Positions 1 through 5,460 of a DNA stretch of 9,387 bases are shown one piece after another. The translations under genes were made by a program, and so were the position numbers. Source of the DNA: an uncultured Actinomycetes bacterium. GTDB lineage: Bacteria > Actinomycetota > Actinomycetes > Nanopelagicales > Nanopelagicaceae. Below the pieces are notes generated by a model. That model made no database searches. It saw only the letters and a list, made by a program, of their open reading frames with translations, and was not told the DNA's origin. Location of the stretch: NCBI GenBank assembly GCA_903832395.1, contig CAILBF010000029.1:1-9387 (forward strand). The letters run 5' to 3'. The first letter of the stretch is position 1; each line of letters begins with the position of its first letter.

Positions 1-632
1 CCCATAATCACTTTTCTAGTTGCGTCAATGGCATACGAGAGTGGCAGTACATTGGATAAATCACTCAAAATTCTGGGCATACTCTCGCGTGGCACAAGCA
101 AGCCACTGAGTAATAACTGCGGTAATAGAATCGCAGGCATAAATTGAATTGCTTGAAACTCTGTTTTAGCAAAAGTACTCACAGCCAAACCTATAGATAG
201 GCCTATTAAGGCATCCAAAATTGCCACAAAGATTAGAGCCGACTGCGAGCCGGTAATTTTCAGTCCAAGGACCCAGATGGCGTAAGTCGATACCAGCGTC
301 GCTTGAATCAAGCTTGCAACTCCAAAAGCAATTGCGTAACCCAAAATAAACTCCATTTTGGTTAGAGGTGAGATCATTAATCGTTCTAAAGTCCCGCTAG
401 TACGCTCTCTTAAAGTTGCTACCGAGGTAATAAGGAACATCACCAACATTGGGAAAACCCCGAGCATCGAACCGGCTACATGCTGGAAAACTTGCGGTTG
501 AGAGTAGTAAACATATTTTAGGATTGTCATCAGCAGAGATGGCGACAAAACTAAAAGCGCCATGGTTCTTGGGTCATGTTTAAGTTGCTGCAATACACGT
601 CGGGTCATCGACATTAACCTTGAGATTCTCAT
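1..632 (-). CDS. ABC-2 type exporter membrane subunit, 3' end cut off by window edge
   Basis: Reading the minus strand from ATG at 632 gives 210 uninterrupted codons that run off the left edge, so the C-terminus is missing. It is the membrane subunit of an ABC-2 type exporter, which would pair with the ATPase encoded just upstream to move a substrate (drug, lipid or other; not deducible) across the cytoplasmic membrane. Hydrophobic segments lie near residues 24-41, 53-76, 96-122, 131-153 and 160-180. The ABC-2 hallmark RERTSGTLERLMISPL (about 75-90) is present, as is the SGLLVPRESMP...PLSYAIDA region (176-204) that normally precedes the last helix. Related short ABC-2 subunits are about 240-250 residues, so roughly 30-40 residues including one helix are probably lost. 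The start overlaps the ATPase stop as ATGA (629-632), which implies translational coupling. Family call is firm; substrate unknown. Confidence 0.9.
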   Translation of the reverse strand, partial: MRISRLMSMTRRVLQQLKHDPRTMALLVLSPSLLMTILKYVYYSQPQVFQHVAGSMLGVFPMLVMFLITSVATLRERTSGTLERLMISPLTKMEFILGYAIAFGVASLIQATLVSTYAIWVLGLKITGSQSALIFVAILDALIGLSIGLAVSTFAKTEFQAIQFMPAILLPQLLLSGLLVPRESMPRILSDLSNVLPLSYAIDATRKVIM

Positions 633-1336
633 GGGCCTTTTACCAATGAGATAAATACTTCCTCCATTTTTTCTTTCCCGGTTTGTTCGCGTAATTCAGC
701 TGACGTTCCATGTGCCAAGATTCGACCGCTGCGCATGAGCGCTAACCCATGGCAGTACTCGGCTTCAGCCATCACATGGCTGCTCACCAACATGGTCTTA
801 CCTTGGGCCGCCAATTTATTGAAGAGCTCCCATAACTGGATTCGTAAAACTGGATCCAGACCTACTGTTGGTTCATCCAAAATTAGAATTTCGGGACTGC
901 CAACTAACGTGGTTGCAAGCGCTAAACGTGAGAGCTCTCCACCCGAAAGTGATGCAGCGACTTGGTTTCGAACCGCAATCAAATCGACTTCTTCTAGAAT
1001 TTCATCAACGGTTTTTTCATTATGGGAAAAGAGCGATGCGAAATATCTAAGATTTTCTTGACAGGTTAAATCCGAATAAACACTGGCGGTTTGTGTGGAG
1101 TACGCGATTTTTTCTCGAAGTGCGGCGGTTCCTGGTTTCATTCCCAGAACTGAAATCTCTCCACTTTTAATCTTTTGTAGTCCGGCGATGCTGCGCATGA
1201 GCGTCGTCTTGCCGCTTCCGCTTGGACCTAGAAGCCCTAAGATTTGTCCAGACTCAATTGTCAATGAGAGATCTTTAAGAATTAAATTGGTACCGCGCTG
1301 GACCACAAGATCCTTGCAAATAATTGCGCTCGGCAT
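629..1336 (-). CDS. ABC-2 exporter ATP-binding protein
   Basis: A complete 235-residue ABC ATPase that powers the membrane subunit encoded directly downstream. All nucleotide-binding elements are visible: Walker A GPSGSGKT (37-44), Q-loop Gln82, signature LSGGE (130-134, Glu replacing the common Gln, a tolerated variant), Walker B EILILDEP (149-156), D-loop GLDP (159-162) and switch His187 in SSH. The short length and the pairing with an ABC-2 permease fit the DrrA/NatA/YhhJ-type exporter ATPases; the substrate cannot be read from the sequence. The ATG at 1336 is preceded by AGGGTGA at Shine-Dalgarno distance, but also by a promoter-like TAGACA/17/TAGGGT whose predicted start point falls on the ATG, so the message could be leaderless. 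It is transcribed divergently from the gene at 1400. Confidence 0.93.
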   Translation of the reverse strand: MPSAIICKDLVVQRGTNLILKDLSLTIESGQILGLLGPSGSGKTTLMRSIAGLQKIKSGEISVLGMKPGTAALREKIAYSTQTASVYSDLTCQENLRYFASLFSHNEKTVDEILEEVDLIAVRNQVAASLSGGELSRLALATTLVGSPEILILDEPTVGLDPVLRIQLWELFNKLAAQGKTMLVSSHVMAEAEYCHGLALMRSGRILAHGTSAELREQTGKEKMEEVFISLVKGP

Positions 1337-1342
1337 AATTTC

Positions 1343-1371
1343 ACCCTACTGGGCCAACACTTTATTGTCTA
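1343..1371 (-). promoter_or_regulatory. Candidate promoter of the ABC-2 exporter operon
   Basis: On the minus strand TAGACA (1371-1366, five of six matches to TTGACA) is followed by a 17-bp spacer and TAGGGT (1348-1343, fits TAnnnT). Six bases later comes the ATG of the ATPase. That places transcription initiation at or next to the start codon. The same bases also read as a Shine-Dalgarno (AGGGTGA), so the two interpretations compete. Read by eye, not measured. Confidence 0.45.
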
Positions 1372-1390
1372 TACTCATTCAAAAGAAAGG
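1370..1390 (+). promoter_or_regulatory. Candidate -10 element and RBS for the gene at 1400
   Basis: TATACT at 1370-1375 is a near-consensus -10 element, and AAAGAAAGG at 1382-1390 is a plausible ribosome binding site nine bases before the ATG at 1400. No clear -35 was found 16-18 bp upstream. The -10 overlaps the -35 of the divergent exporter promoter (1366-1371), so the two promoters would be mutually exclusive or co-regulated. Confidence 0.4.
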
Positions 1391-1399
1391 GTGCTGGCT

Positions 1400-1888
1400 A
1401 TGGCTCGAAGTGAATCCCCATCAGAACGACATTTAAAGTTGAACAGTTTATTCCTCTTTATGGCCTCGTTGATTTTGGCTGGCTGGATTTTCTACCTTGT
1501 CTTTGCACTTCCTCCCTCATACCGCGCCGAACATTGGGACCTAGCATGGGTGGGTTTTGATTGCGCGATGTTAGCTTCGTTAATAACAACTAGTTGGGCG
1601 ATGTGGAAGCGACGTCAGATTGCAATACCCGGAGCTATGGTTTGCGCTACTTTTCTAATCATCGATTCCTGGTTTGACGTTGTTACTTCTAATCAAGGAA
1701 CCGATTTCAAGATTGCCTTACTTACGGCCCTGTTCATCGAGCTACCTTCAGCTCTTTTACTTTTCCGTTTTAGCCGAGCAGCAGTAAGGCAATCAATTCG
1801 AAATGCCCATGACCATGCTGGTGTCGAGATAGTTTCAGTTTCCCTGTGGCGAACTCCGCTGATGATTTTTGAACGCGAAATCGAGTAA
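1400..1888 (+). CDS. Small four-helix membrane protein of unknown function (YRAxHWD / DxWFDV family)
   Basis: A 162-residue integral membrane protein with four hydrophobic segments, near residues 16-37, 49-69, 74-97 and 104-125, and a short polar C-terminal tail. Two polar motifs in or beside the membrane stand out: YRAEHWDLAWVGFD (41-54) and DSWFDVVTS (89-97). From memory, similar proteins with the pattern YxAxHWDxxWxGFD...DAWFDVxT are widespread in Actinobacteria as conserved hypotheticals; no function is known to me. Start: a longer frame opens with GTG at 1391, but that codon abuts the RBS, while ATG at 1400 has AAAGG nine bases upstream, so 1400 is preferred. It is divergent from the exporter ATPase and 28 bases upstream of the ExxE membrane protein, with which it may be co-transcribed. 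Confidence 0.8.
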   Translation: MARSESPSERHLKLNSLFLFMASLILAGWIFYLVFALPPSYRAEHWDLAWVGFDCAMLASLITTSWAMWKRRQIAIPGAMVCATFLIIDSWFDVVTSNQGTDFKIALLTALFIELPSALLLFRFSRAAVRQSIRNAHDHAGVEIVSVSLWRTPLMIFEREIE

Positions 1889-1904
1889 TTTCAAGCAAAG
1901 TAAG

Positions 1905-1910
1905 TAGAAT
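1905..1910 (+). promoter_or_regulatory. Candidate -10 element for a leaderless start at 1917
   Basis: TAGAAT is followed by exactly six bases and the ATG at 1917. No Shine-Dalgarno is visible before this ATG (the upstream bases are AAGTAAGTAGAATCCATCC). The geometry fits leaderless transcription starting at the A of ATG. No convincing -35 is present, so co-transcription with the gene ending at 1888 remains possible. Confidence 0.35.
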
Positions 1911-1927
1911 CCATCCATGAATGGATT
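1908..1927. repeat. Inverted repeat across the start codon at 1917
   Basis: AATCCAT (1908-1914) and ATGGATT (1921-1927) are perfect 7-bp inverted arms separated by six bases that contain the start codon. If transcription begins at 1917, this is a DNA site over the -10 and start point, like an operator. If the gene is read from an upstream promoter, the RNA could fold a hairpin with AUG in the loop. Confidence 0.5.
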
Positions 1928-2924
1928 AGCCCTATTTATCGCCGTATTTCTAGCTTGTGCCGTAGAAGCCGTAGAAGCGACAACGATTGTTCTGGCTGCG
2001 GGTACGGCGCGTGACTGGAAGTCAGCCCTTCTCGGAACAAGTGGTGGCCTTGGTGTTCTAGTTGTAATAATAGGCGCCTTTGGCAATTCGATTTCCGAGC
2101 TTCCTATTAATTCACTTCGGCTTTTTGTTGGAGGCCTGCTCTTAGTTTTCGGTTTGCAATGGATTCGAAAAGCCATACTGAGAGCATCTGGTTACAAATC
2201 TCTGCACGACGAAGATCTTATTTTTCAAGAGGAACTCGCTGCTGCAAAATCCGCAAAAGCTGGCAAGCGTTTTGGCGTCGCTGATTGGTATGCATTCACA
2301 TTGTCCTTTAAGGGAGTTCTCCTTGAAGGTCTAGAGGTGGCATTCATCGTTTTAACTTTTGGAACCATCCAACATCAAGTTGGTCTAGCTTCAATTGCGG
2401 CATTAGCTGCAGTTTTAATCGTTGCCGCCGGCGGATTTATTTTGCGTAAACCTTTGGCTCGCGTGCCAGAAAATACGATGAAATACGTGGTTGGAATTAT
2501 GCTCACGTCATTTGGAATTTTCTGGGGGGCCGAAGGAGCTGGCGCCCTGTGGCCCCACAAAGATCTCTCTCTCCTAGTAATTATCGCTTTTATGATTGCC
2601 TTAACTCAACTCTTGATTTTTGTCTTAAAGCAACAGAAAGCCTCTCAGAAGGTATCCGAGCCGGCCATATCTGTGATTGATTTCGATGAGGCCGATGCAG
2701 AAGCGGTCTTGGAAGATCGCGGATTTCTCAAACTGGTTAAAGATTTTGGTTATTTTTGGTATGACTTCCTTATTGGAGATGATTTAATTGGAACTTTAAT
2801 TGTGCTTGCAGCCATGGATGCGGTCTACTTGTTGCACCATCATGCAGATGCAAACCCTTGGTATGTAATGCCATTTGCAGTTGCAGTGCTTTTGCCAATT
2901 AATTTATTTCGAGTCACGCGCTGA
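1917..2924 (+). CDS. COG4280-like integral membrane protein with two ExxE half-repeats and a C-terminal FWYDF domain
   Basis: A 335-residue polytopic membrane protein of uncertain function. Hydrophobic segments lie near residues 4-28, 37-56, 66-84, 130-149, 154-176, 188-206, 216-237, 289-306 and 316-331. The first six form two similar three-helix halves. Each half opens with a helix carrying paired glutamates, CAVEAVEATTIVLAAGT (Glu17, Glu20) and LLEGLEVAFIVLTFGT (Glu137, Glu140). This resembles the duplicated acidic motifs of cation carriers such as Ftr1/EfeU (REGLE) or GDT1, so metal transport is a reasonable but unproven idea. From memory it matches the uncharacterised COG4280 group. After an acidic linker (255-268), a C-terminal part has FWYDFLIGDD (280-289) and HHHADANPW (307-315). 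The start at 1917 lacks a Shine-Dalgarno and may be leaderless. Confidence 0.8.
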   Translation: MNGLALFIAVFLACAVEAVEATTIVLAAGTARDWKSALLGTSGGLGVLVVIIGAFGNSISELPINSLRLFVGGLLLVFGLQWIRKAILRASGYKSLHDEDLIFQEELAAAKSAKAGKRFGVADWYAFTLSFKGVLLEGLEVAFIVLTFGTIQHQVGLASIAALAAVLIVAAGGFILRKPLARVPENTMKYVVGIMLTSFGIFWGAEGAGALWPHKDLSLLVIIAFMIALTQLLIFVLKQQKASQKVSEPAISVIDFDEADAEAVLEDRGFLKLVKDFGYFWYDFLIGDDLIGTLIVLAAMDAVYLLHHHADANPWYVMPFAVAVLLPINLFRVTR

Positions 2925-3013
2925 ACAATTCTCGCTGTCTGAAAGTGGGATGGCTCACTTTAATCCGACGCTGGAACAATCATTCAGGGGTTTGCCCGGA
3001 TAGATTCCTGCCA

Positions 3014-3049
3014 ATCAGGATTTAGTTGAAATTTCAACTAAATCCTGAT
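3014..3049. promoter_or_regulatory. 36-bp perfect palindrome, candidate operator of the YceI-family gene
   Basis: The left arm ATCAGGATTTAGTTGAAA (3014-3031) is followed with no spacer by its exact reverse complement (3032-3049). Eighteen matching base pairs in AT-rich DNA are very unlikely by chance. It is not a normal terminator: the arms are AT-rich, there is no loop sequence and no T tract follows. It covers the -35 and the whole spacer of the promoter at 3026-3054, so a dimeric repressor bound here would block RNA polymerase. The inner TTGAAATTTCAA core resembles operators of MarR-type regulators by shape; the identity of the regulator is inference and no regulator gene lies nearby. Confidence 0.75.
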
Positions 3050-3054
3050 ACTGT
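3026..3054 (+). promoter_or_regulatory. Candidate promoter of the YceI-family gene
   Basis: TTGAAA (3026-3031), a 17-bp spacer and TACTGT (3049-3054) give a start point near 3061 and a leader of about 44 bases with the RBS AAGGAA at 3094-3099. The -35 and spacer lie inside the 36-bp palindrome. Confidence 0.55.
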
Positions 3055-3104
3055 TCCGGTACTGCCTTTCGAGGCCTCCATTCATCTCAACTTAAGGAAT
3101 ATCA

Positions 3105-3662
3105 ATGTCTGTTTTATCTACTTTGCCAGCTGGCGATTTCACTATCGATTCTTCTCATAGCCGTATTGGCTTTAGCGCCCGCCATGCAATGGTCACCAAG
3201 GTCCGTGGCTCATTTAATGACTTCACAGGTTCAGCCACTGTTGCTGATTCAGCAGCAATCATCAACGTTGAAATCAACGTCGCATCAATCGATACTCGCA
3301 GCGTAGACCGTGATGGTCACCTACAGTCAGCTGATTTCTTTGATGCAGCAAACTTCCCAAAGATAACTTTCGTTTCAACATCAAGTGAAGATTCTGGTGC
3401 TGACAAGTTCATCGTTGAGGGAAACCTAACAATCAAAGATGTAACTAAAGCAATCACGATTGAGTTCGAATACTCTGGTACAGCAACTGATCCTTACGGA
3501 AATGCACGCTTTGGTTTTGAAGGCGTTGCAGAGATCAATCGTAAAGATTTCGGACTTGTTTACAATGCAGCACTAGAAACTGGCGGAATCTTGATCTCTG
3601 AAGTTATCAAACTTGAGTTTGAAATCTCAGCTATCTCAGCTGTTCCAGCAGTCTCAGCTTAA
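3105..3662 (+). CDS. YceI-family protein
   Basis: A 185-residue protein with the whole YceI domain, a lipocalin-like beta-barrel that binds amphiphilic or isoprenoid ligands in characterised members. Diagnostic segments are IDSSHSRIGFSARHAMVTK (14-32) and RGSFNDFTG (34-42), VDRDGHLQSADFFD (67-80), the GNLTIKDVTK stretch (106-115) and INRKDFGL...ETGG...ISEVIKLEFEI (144-174). There is no signal peptide, so it is probably cytoplasmic, unlike the periplasmic E. coli YceI. Start ATG follows AAGGAA by five bases. Codons favour ATC and AAC more than the neighbouring membrane protein genes do, which hints at high expression when on. It is flanked by a palindromic operator and a strong terminator, so it forms a single-gene unit. 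Physiological role is unknown; stress-linked control is inferred from the operator. Confidence 0.93.
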   Translation: MSVLSTLPAGDFTIDSSHSRIGFSARHAMVTKVRGSFNDFTGSATVADSAAIINVEINVASIDTRSVDRDGHLQSADFFDAANFPKITFVSTSSEDSGADKFIVEGNLTIKDVTKAITIEFEYSGTATDPYGNARFGFEGVAEINRKDFGLVYNAALETGGILISEVIKLEFEISAISAVPAVSA

Positions 3663-3676
3663 TAATTTAGCTATCA

Positions 3677-3718
3677 CAAAGCCCCGTGAGCAATCACGGG
3701 GCTTTGCTATTTAATTTC
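3677..3718. terminator. Strong intrinsic terminator after the YceI-family gene
   Basis: Arms CAAAGCCCCGTGA (3677-3689) and TCACGGGGCTTTG (3694-3706) form a perfect 13-bp stem closed by a GCAA tetraloop (GNRA type), followed by T-rich sequence to 3718. A-rich bases in the left arm would also allow some activity on the other strand. It ends the YceI transcript 14 bases after the stop codon. Confidence 0.93.
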
Positions 3719-3732
3719 TACGTGCGTAAGAT
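3704..3732 (+). promoter_or_regulatory. Promoter of the aldo/keto reductase gene
   Basis: TTGCTA (3704-3709), 17-bp spacer and TAAGAT (3727-3732) predict a start near 3739. RBS AAGGAG at 3747-3752 lies six bases before the ATG. The -35 shares its first three bases with the end of the YceI terminator stem. Confidence 0.6.
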
Positions 3733-3758
3733 GTGAAATCCTAACTAAGGAGAAAGAA

Positions 3759-4739
3759 ATGCAGCAACGCAGATTAGGTTCAACTTTGGAAGTCTCAGCT
3801 CTTGGTCTTGGCTGTATGGGCATGAGCGATTTCTACGGGGCACGCGAGGATGCTGCTTCAACTGCCACAATTCATCGTGCCTTAGACCTAGGAATTAATT
3901 TCTTCGACACTGCAGATATGTATGGTCCCTTCACCAATGAAATCTTGCTTGGTAGTGCGCTCAAGAGTCGTCGTGACGAAGTGGTTATCGCAACAAAGTA
4001 TGGCAATCAGCGAAACCCTGACGGAACTTTTATCGGCGTTAATGGAAGACCGGACTATGTACGTAAGGCGTGCGATGACTCCTTGGCCCGCCTCGGGGTT
4101 GATTACATAGATCTCTACTATCAGCACCGCGTAGATCGCAGCGTTCCCATTGAGGATACCTGGGGTGCGATGAAAGAGCTTGTCGATACTGGGAAAGTTC
4201 GCCATTTAGGTATTTCTGAGGCGCTCCCCGAGACGATACGCAGAGCACATGCGGTCCACCCAATTTCGGCGATTCAATCAGAGTGGTCTTTATGGACTCG
4301 CGATCCAGAGAGCAATGGAGTGATCGAAGTTGCACGCGAACTCAATATTGGTTTTGTTCCTTATTCTCCGCTTGGTCGAGGTTTCCTAACGGGTAAAATC
4401 AAATCAATTGACGATCTCGATGCCGGTGATACACGCCGTCGCCATCCACGTTTTCAAGGCGAAAATTTCGCAAATAACTTTAAAATTGTTGATGCAGTAA
4501 GTGCCATCGCCAAAGAGAAAAATGTGACTGCAGCGCAGTTAGCTTTGGCTTGGGTACTTGCTCAAGGCAACGACATTGTTCCGATACCGGGGACACGAAA
4601 TATCACTCGCCTAGAAGAAAACATTGCTTCATTGAGCGTCACACTCACCTCTGAAGATTTGGAGAGGTTAAGTGATATTGCGCCTAAGGGGGTAACGAGT
4701 GGCGATCGCTACCCTGACATGTCTACAGTGGATGCATAG
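3759..4739 (+). CDS. Aldo/keto reductase (NADPH-dependent oxidoreductase)
   Basis: A complete 326-residue TIM-barrel aldo/keto reductase, which reduces aldehydes or ketones with NADPH in the cytoplasm. The catalytic tetrad is visible: Asp50 and Tyr55 in FFDTADMYG (48-56), Lys80 in VIATKYG, and His123 in YYQHRVD. The cofactor-binding C-terminal region is present as PYSPLGRGFLTGKI (201-214) and PIPGTRNITRLEEN. The N-terminal RRLGSTLEVSALGLGCMGMS and QSEWSLWTRDPE (173-184) match the large AKR11/AKR13-like group (YakC, IolS relatives). Substrate cannot be told from the sequence; general carbonyl detoxification is the usual guess. The start is supported by AAGGAG six bases upstream. It has its own promoter and is monocistronic or nearly so. 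Confidence 0.94.
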   Translation: MQQRRLGSTLEVSALGLGCMGMSDFYGAREDAASTATIHRALDLGINFFDTADMYGPFTNEILLGSALKSRRDEVVIATKYGNQRNPDGTFIGVNGRPDYVRKACDDSLARLGVDYIDLYYQHRVDRSVPIEDTWGAMKELVDTGKVRHLGISEALPETIRRAHAVHPISAIQSEWSLWTRDPESNGVIEVARELNIGFVPYSPLGRGFLTGKIKSIDDLDAGDTRRRHPRFQGENFANNFKIVDAVSAIAKEKNVTAAQLALAWVLAQGNDIVPIPGTRNITRLEENIASLSVTLTSEDLERLSDIAPKGVTSGDRYPDMSTVDA

Positions 4740-4749
4740 CCAAGCTTCC

Positions 4750-4762
4750 AGGGGCCTCCCCT
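4750..4762 (+). terminator. Small GC hairpin after the reductase, weak terminator candidate
   Basis: AGGGG, a three-base loop CCT and CCCCT form a 5-bp stem ten bases after the stop codon. There is no T tract, so termination would be weak. Confidence 0.25.
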
Positions 4763-4773
4763 TAACGAATTGC

Positions 4774-4803
4774 TTGCCATCGAAGGTTTAGCCGATTTAT
4801 GAT
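4774..4803 (+). promoter_or_regulatory. Promoter for a leaderless DinB-family mRNA
   Basis: TTGCCA (4774-4779), 18-bp spacer and TATGAT (4798-4803), then six bases to the ATG at 4810. Both hexamers are close to consensus and there is no Shine-Dalgarno within range (the nearest, GAAGG at 4782-4786, is 23 bases away), so the transcript most likely starts at the ATG. Confidence 0.65.
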
Positions 4804-4809
4804 TTCTCA

Positions 4810-5313
4810 ATGAGTGATTCAAGACTTGCACAACTTTTTCATCATATGGCTTGGGCTAATAACTTGCTCCTTAACCAGTTGAGTGAACTACCAGAAAGCG
4901 CCTTATCTTTTTCGGCTTGGAACCCCGAGTGGACCGTCGGAGTAATTGCCAACCACATTGTTATTGCGCAAGGTCGATTAATCGCACGCCTAAAGAAGGA
5001 AAAATATCCTGATGAAACTCCATTTCCACTCACCTCTCAAGGTATGAAAGATCTAGCGGCACTTTCGCTTAAAAACGATACTGAGCTCGCGACTCTGATT
5101 GATATTCCAGAAGAGATACTCACATTTGGTCGACTCGATAAAACTGTGCAGTTTTCAAATACGACTGTCATTGCTCAAACAGTTCATCATGCAACTGAGC
5201 ATCGTGCCCAGATTGCCGACATTATGGCCTTCAATAAGATGGATGTAATAAATCTGGAGGCCCTTGACCATTGGACATTCGAGCGGATGCATCTACAAAA
5301 GGTCACCGACTAA
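4810..5313 (+). CDS. DinB-like (YfiT/DinB superfamily) putative metal-dependent protein
   Basis: A 167-residue, mostly helical protein with the metal-binding histidine layout of the DinB/YfiT four-helix bundle: His49 in VIANHIVIAQ on helix 2, and His127 with His131 in the HHATEHRAQI motif (HxxxH) on helix 3. The N-terminal LAQLFHHMAWANNLLLNQLSELP and the WNPEWTVGVIANH stretch also fit this family. Members include thiol-S-transferases (bacillithiol, mycothiol) and proteins of unknown role induced by stress; which activity applies here cannot be told. There is no signal or membrane segment, so it is cytoplasmic. It is read alone from its own leaderless-type promoter, 70 bases after the reductase gene. 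Confidence 0.85.
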   Translation: MSDSRLAQLFHHMAWANNLLLNQLSELPESALSFSAWNPEWTVGVIANHIVIAQGRLIARLKKEKYPDETPFPLTSQGMKDLAALSLKNDTELATLIDIPEEILTFGRLDKTVQFSNTTVIAQTVHHATEHRAQIADIMAFNKMDVINLEALDHWTFERMHLQKVTD

Positions 5314-5340
5314 CGTCCAAATCGCATTTTCATGTAATTT

Positions 5341-5371
5341 TCGGGCTCTCGGGAATCAGTTTTGAGCCCGA
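5341..5371. repeat. 8-bp inverted repeat upstream of the amino acid importer
   Basis: TCGGGCTC (5341-5348) and GAGCCCGA (5364-5371) are perfect inverted arms 15 bases apart. The right arm overlaps the candidate -35 TTGAGC (5362-5367). The repeat could be a GC-rich terminator for the DinB-like gene (no T tract follows) or an operator for the importer. Confidence 0.5.
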
Positions 5372-5389
5372 CCCCCCTGTCTTTAGCAT
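5362..5389 (+). promoter_or_regulatory. Candidate promoter of the amino acid importer operon
   Basis: TTGAGC (5362-5367), 16-bp spacer and TAGCAT (5384-5389) predict a start near 5396 and a leader of about 65 bases. The leader contains a small hairpin CTTCT (5420-5424)/AGAAG (5430-5434) ahead of the RBS AAGGAG (5445-5450), which is ten bases from the ATG. Confidence 0.4.
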
Positions 5390-5460
5390 CAAATCTGGGT
5401 AAGGTTTGCTCTCTAACCACTTCTGGCCAAGAAGACCAATTTGTAAGGAGAATTATCCGT

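Larger units (their letters stand above)
2925..3104. other. 180-base intergenic region before the YceI-family gene
   Basis: The longest gene-free stretch of the window. It holds a weak hairpin AAAGTG (2942-2947)/CACTTT (2956-2961) that might act as a poor terminator for the upstream gene, a 36-bp perfect palindrome with a promoter (listed separately), and an RBS AAGGAA at 3094-3099. The only small frame seen (ATG 2950 to TAG 3003, 17 codons) has no support as a gene. Confidence 0.7.

Noticed and set aside
935..949. LSGGE instead of LSGGQ in the exporter ATPase
   Set aside because: Glu at this position is common in functional ABC proteins (for example LolD-type), so it is not a defect.
735..1061. 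Plus-strand open frames opposite the exporter ATPase (735-1061, 868-1050, 1095-1436)
   Set aside because: They lie antisense to a gene with every ABC ATPase motif and encode no recognisable sequence.
1391..1399. GTG 1391 as start of the small membrane protein
   Set aside because: It directly abuts the AAAGG, leaving no spacing; ATG 1400 is nine bases away.
1835..2176. Minus-strand frame of 113 codons opposite the ExxE membrane protein
   Set aside because: Basic, low-complexity translation typical of a shadow of a hydrophobic gene; no RBS.
2950..3003. 17-codon frame starting ATG 2950 in the intergenic region
   Set aside because: Too short, no clear RBS or promoter, and no hydrophobic or other recognisable character.
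3677..3706. Terminator hairpin considered as a mobile or REP-like repeat
   Set aside because: Single copy in the window, directly after a stop codon, GNRA loop and T-rich tail; it is an ordinary terminator.
5362..5460. ATG 5362 as start of the solute-binding protein
   Set aside because: It overlaps the promoter and repeat, adds a non-signal-like N-terminus, and the ATG at 5461 has an AAGGAG and a proper signal peptide.
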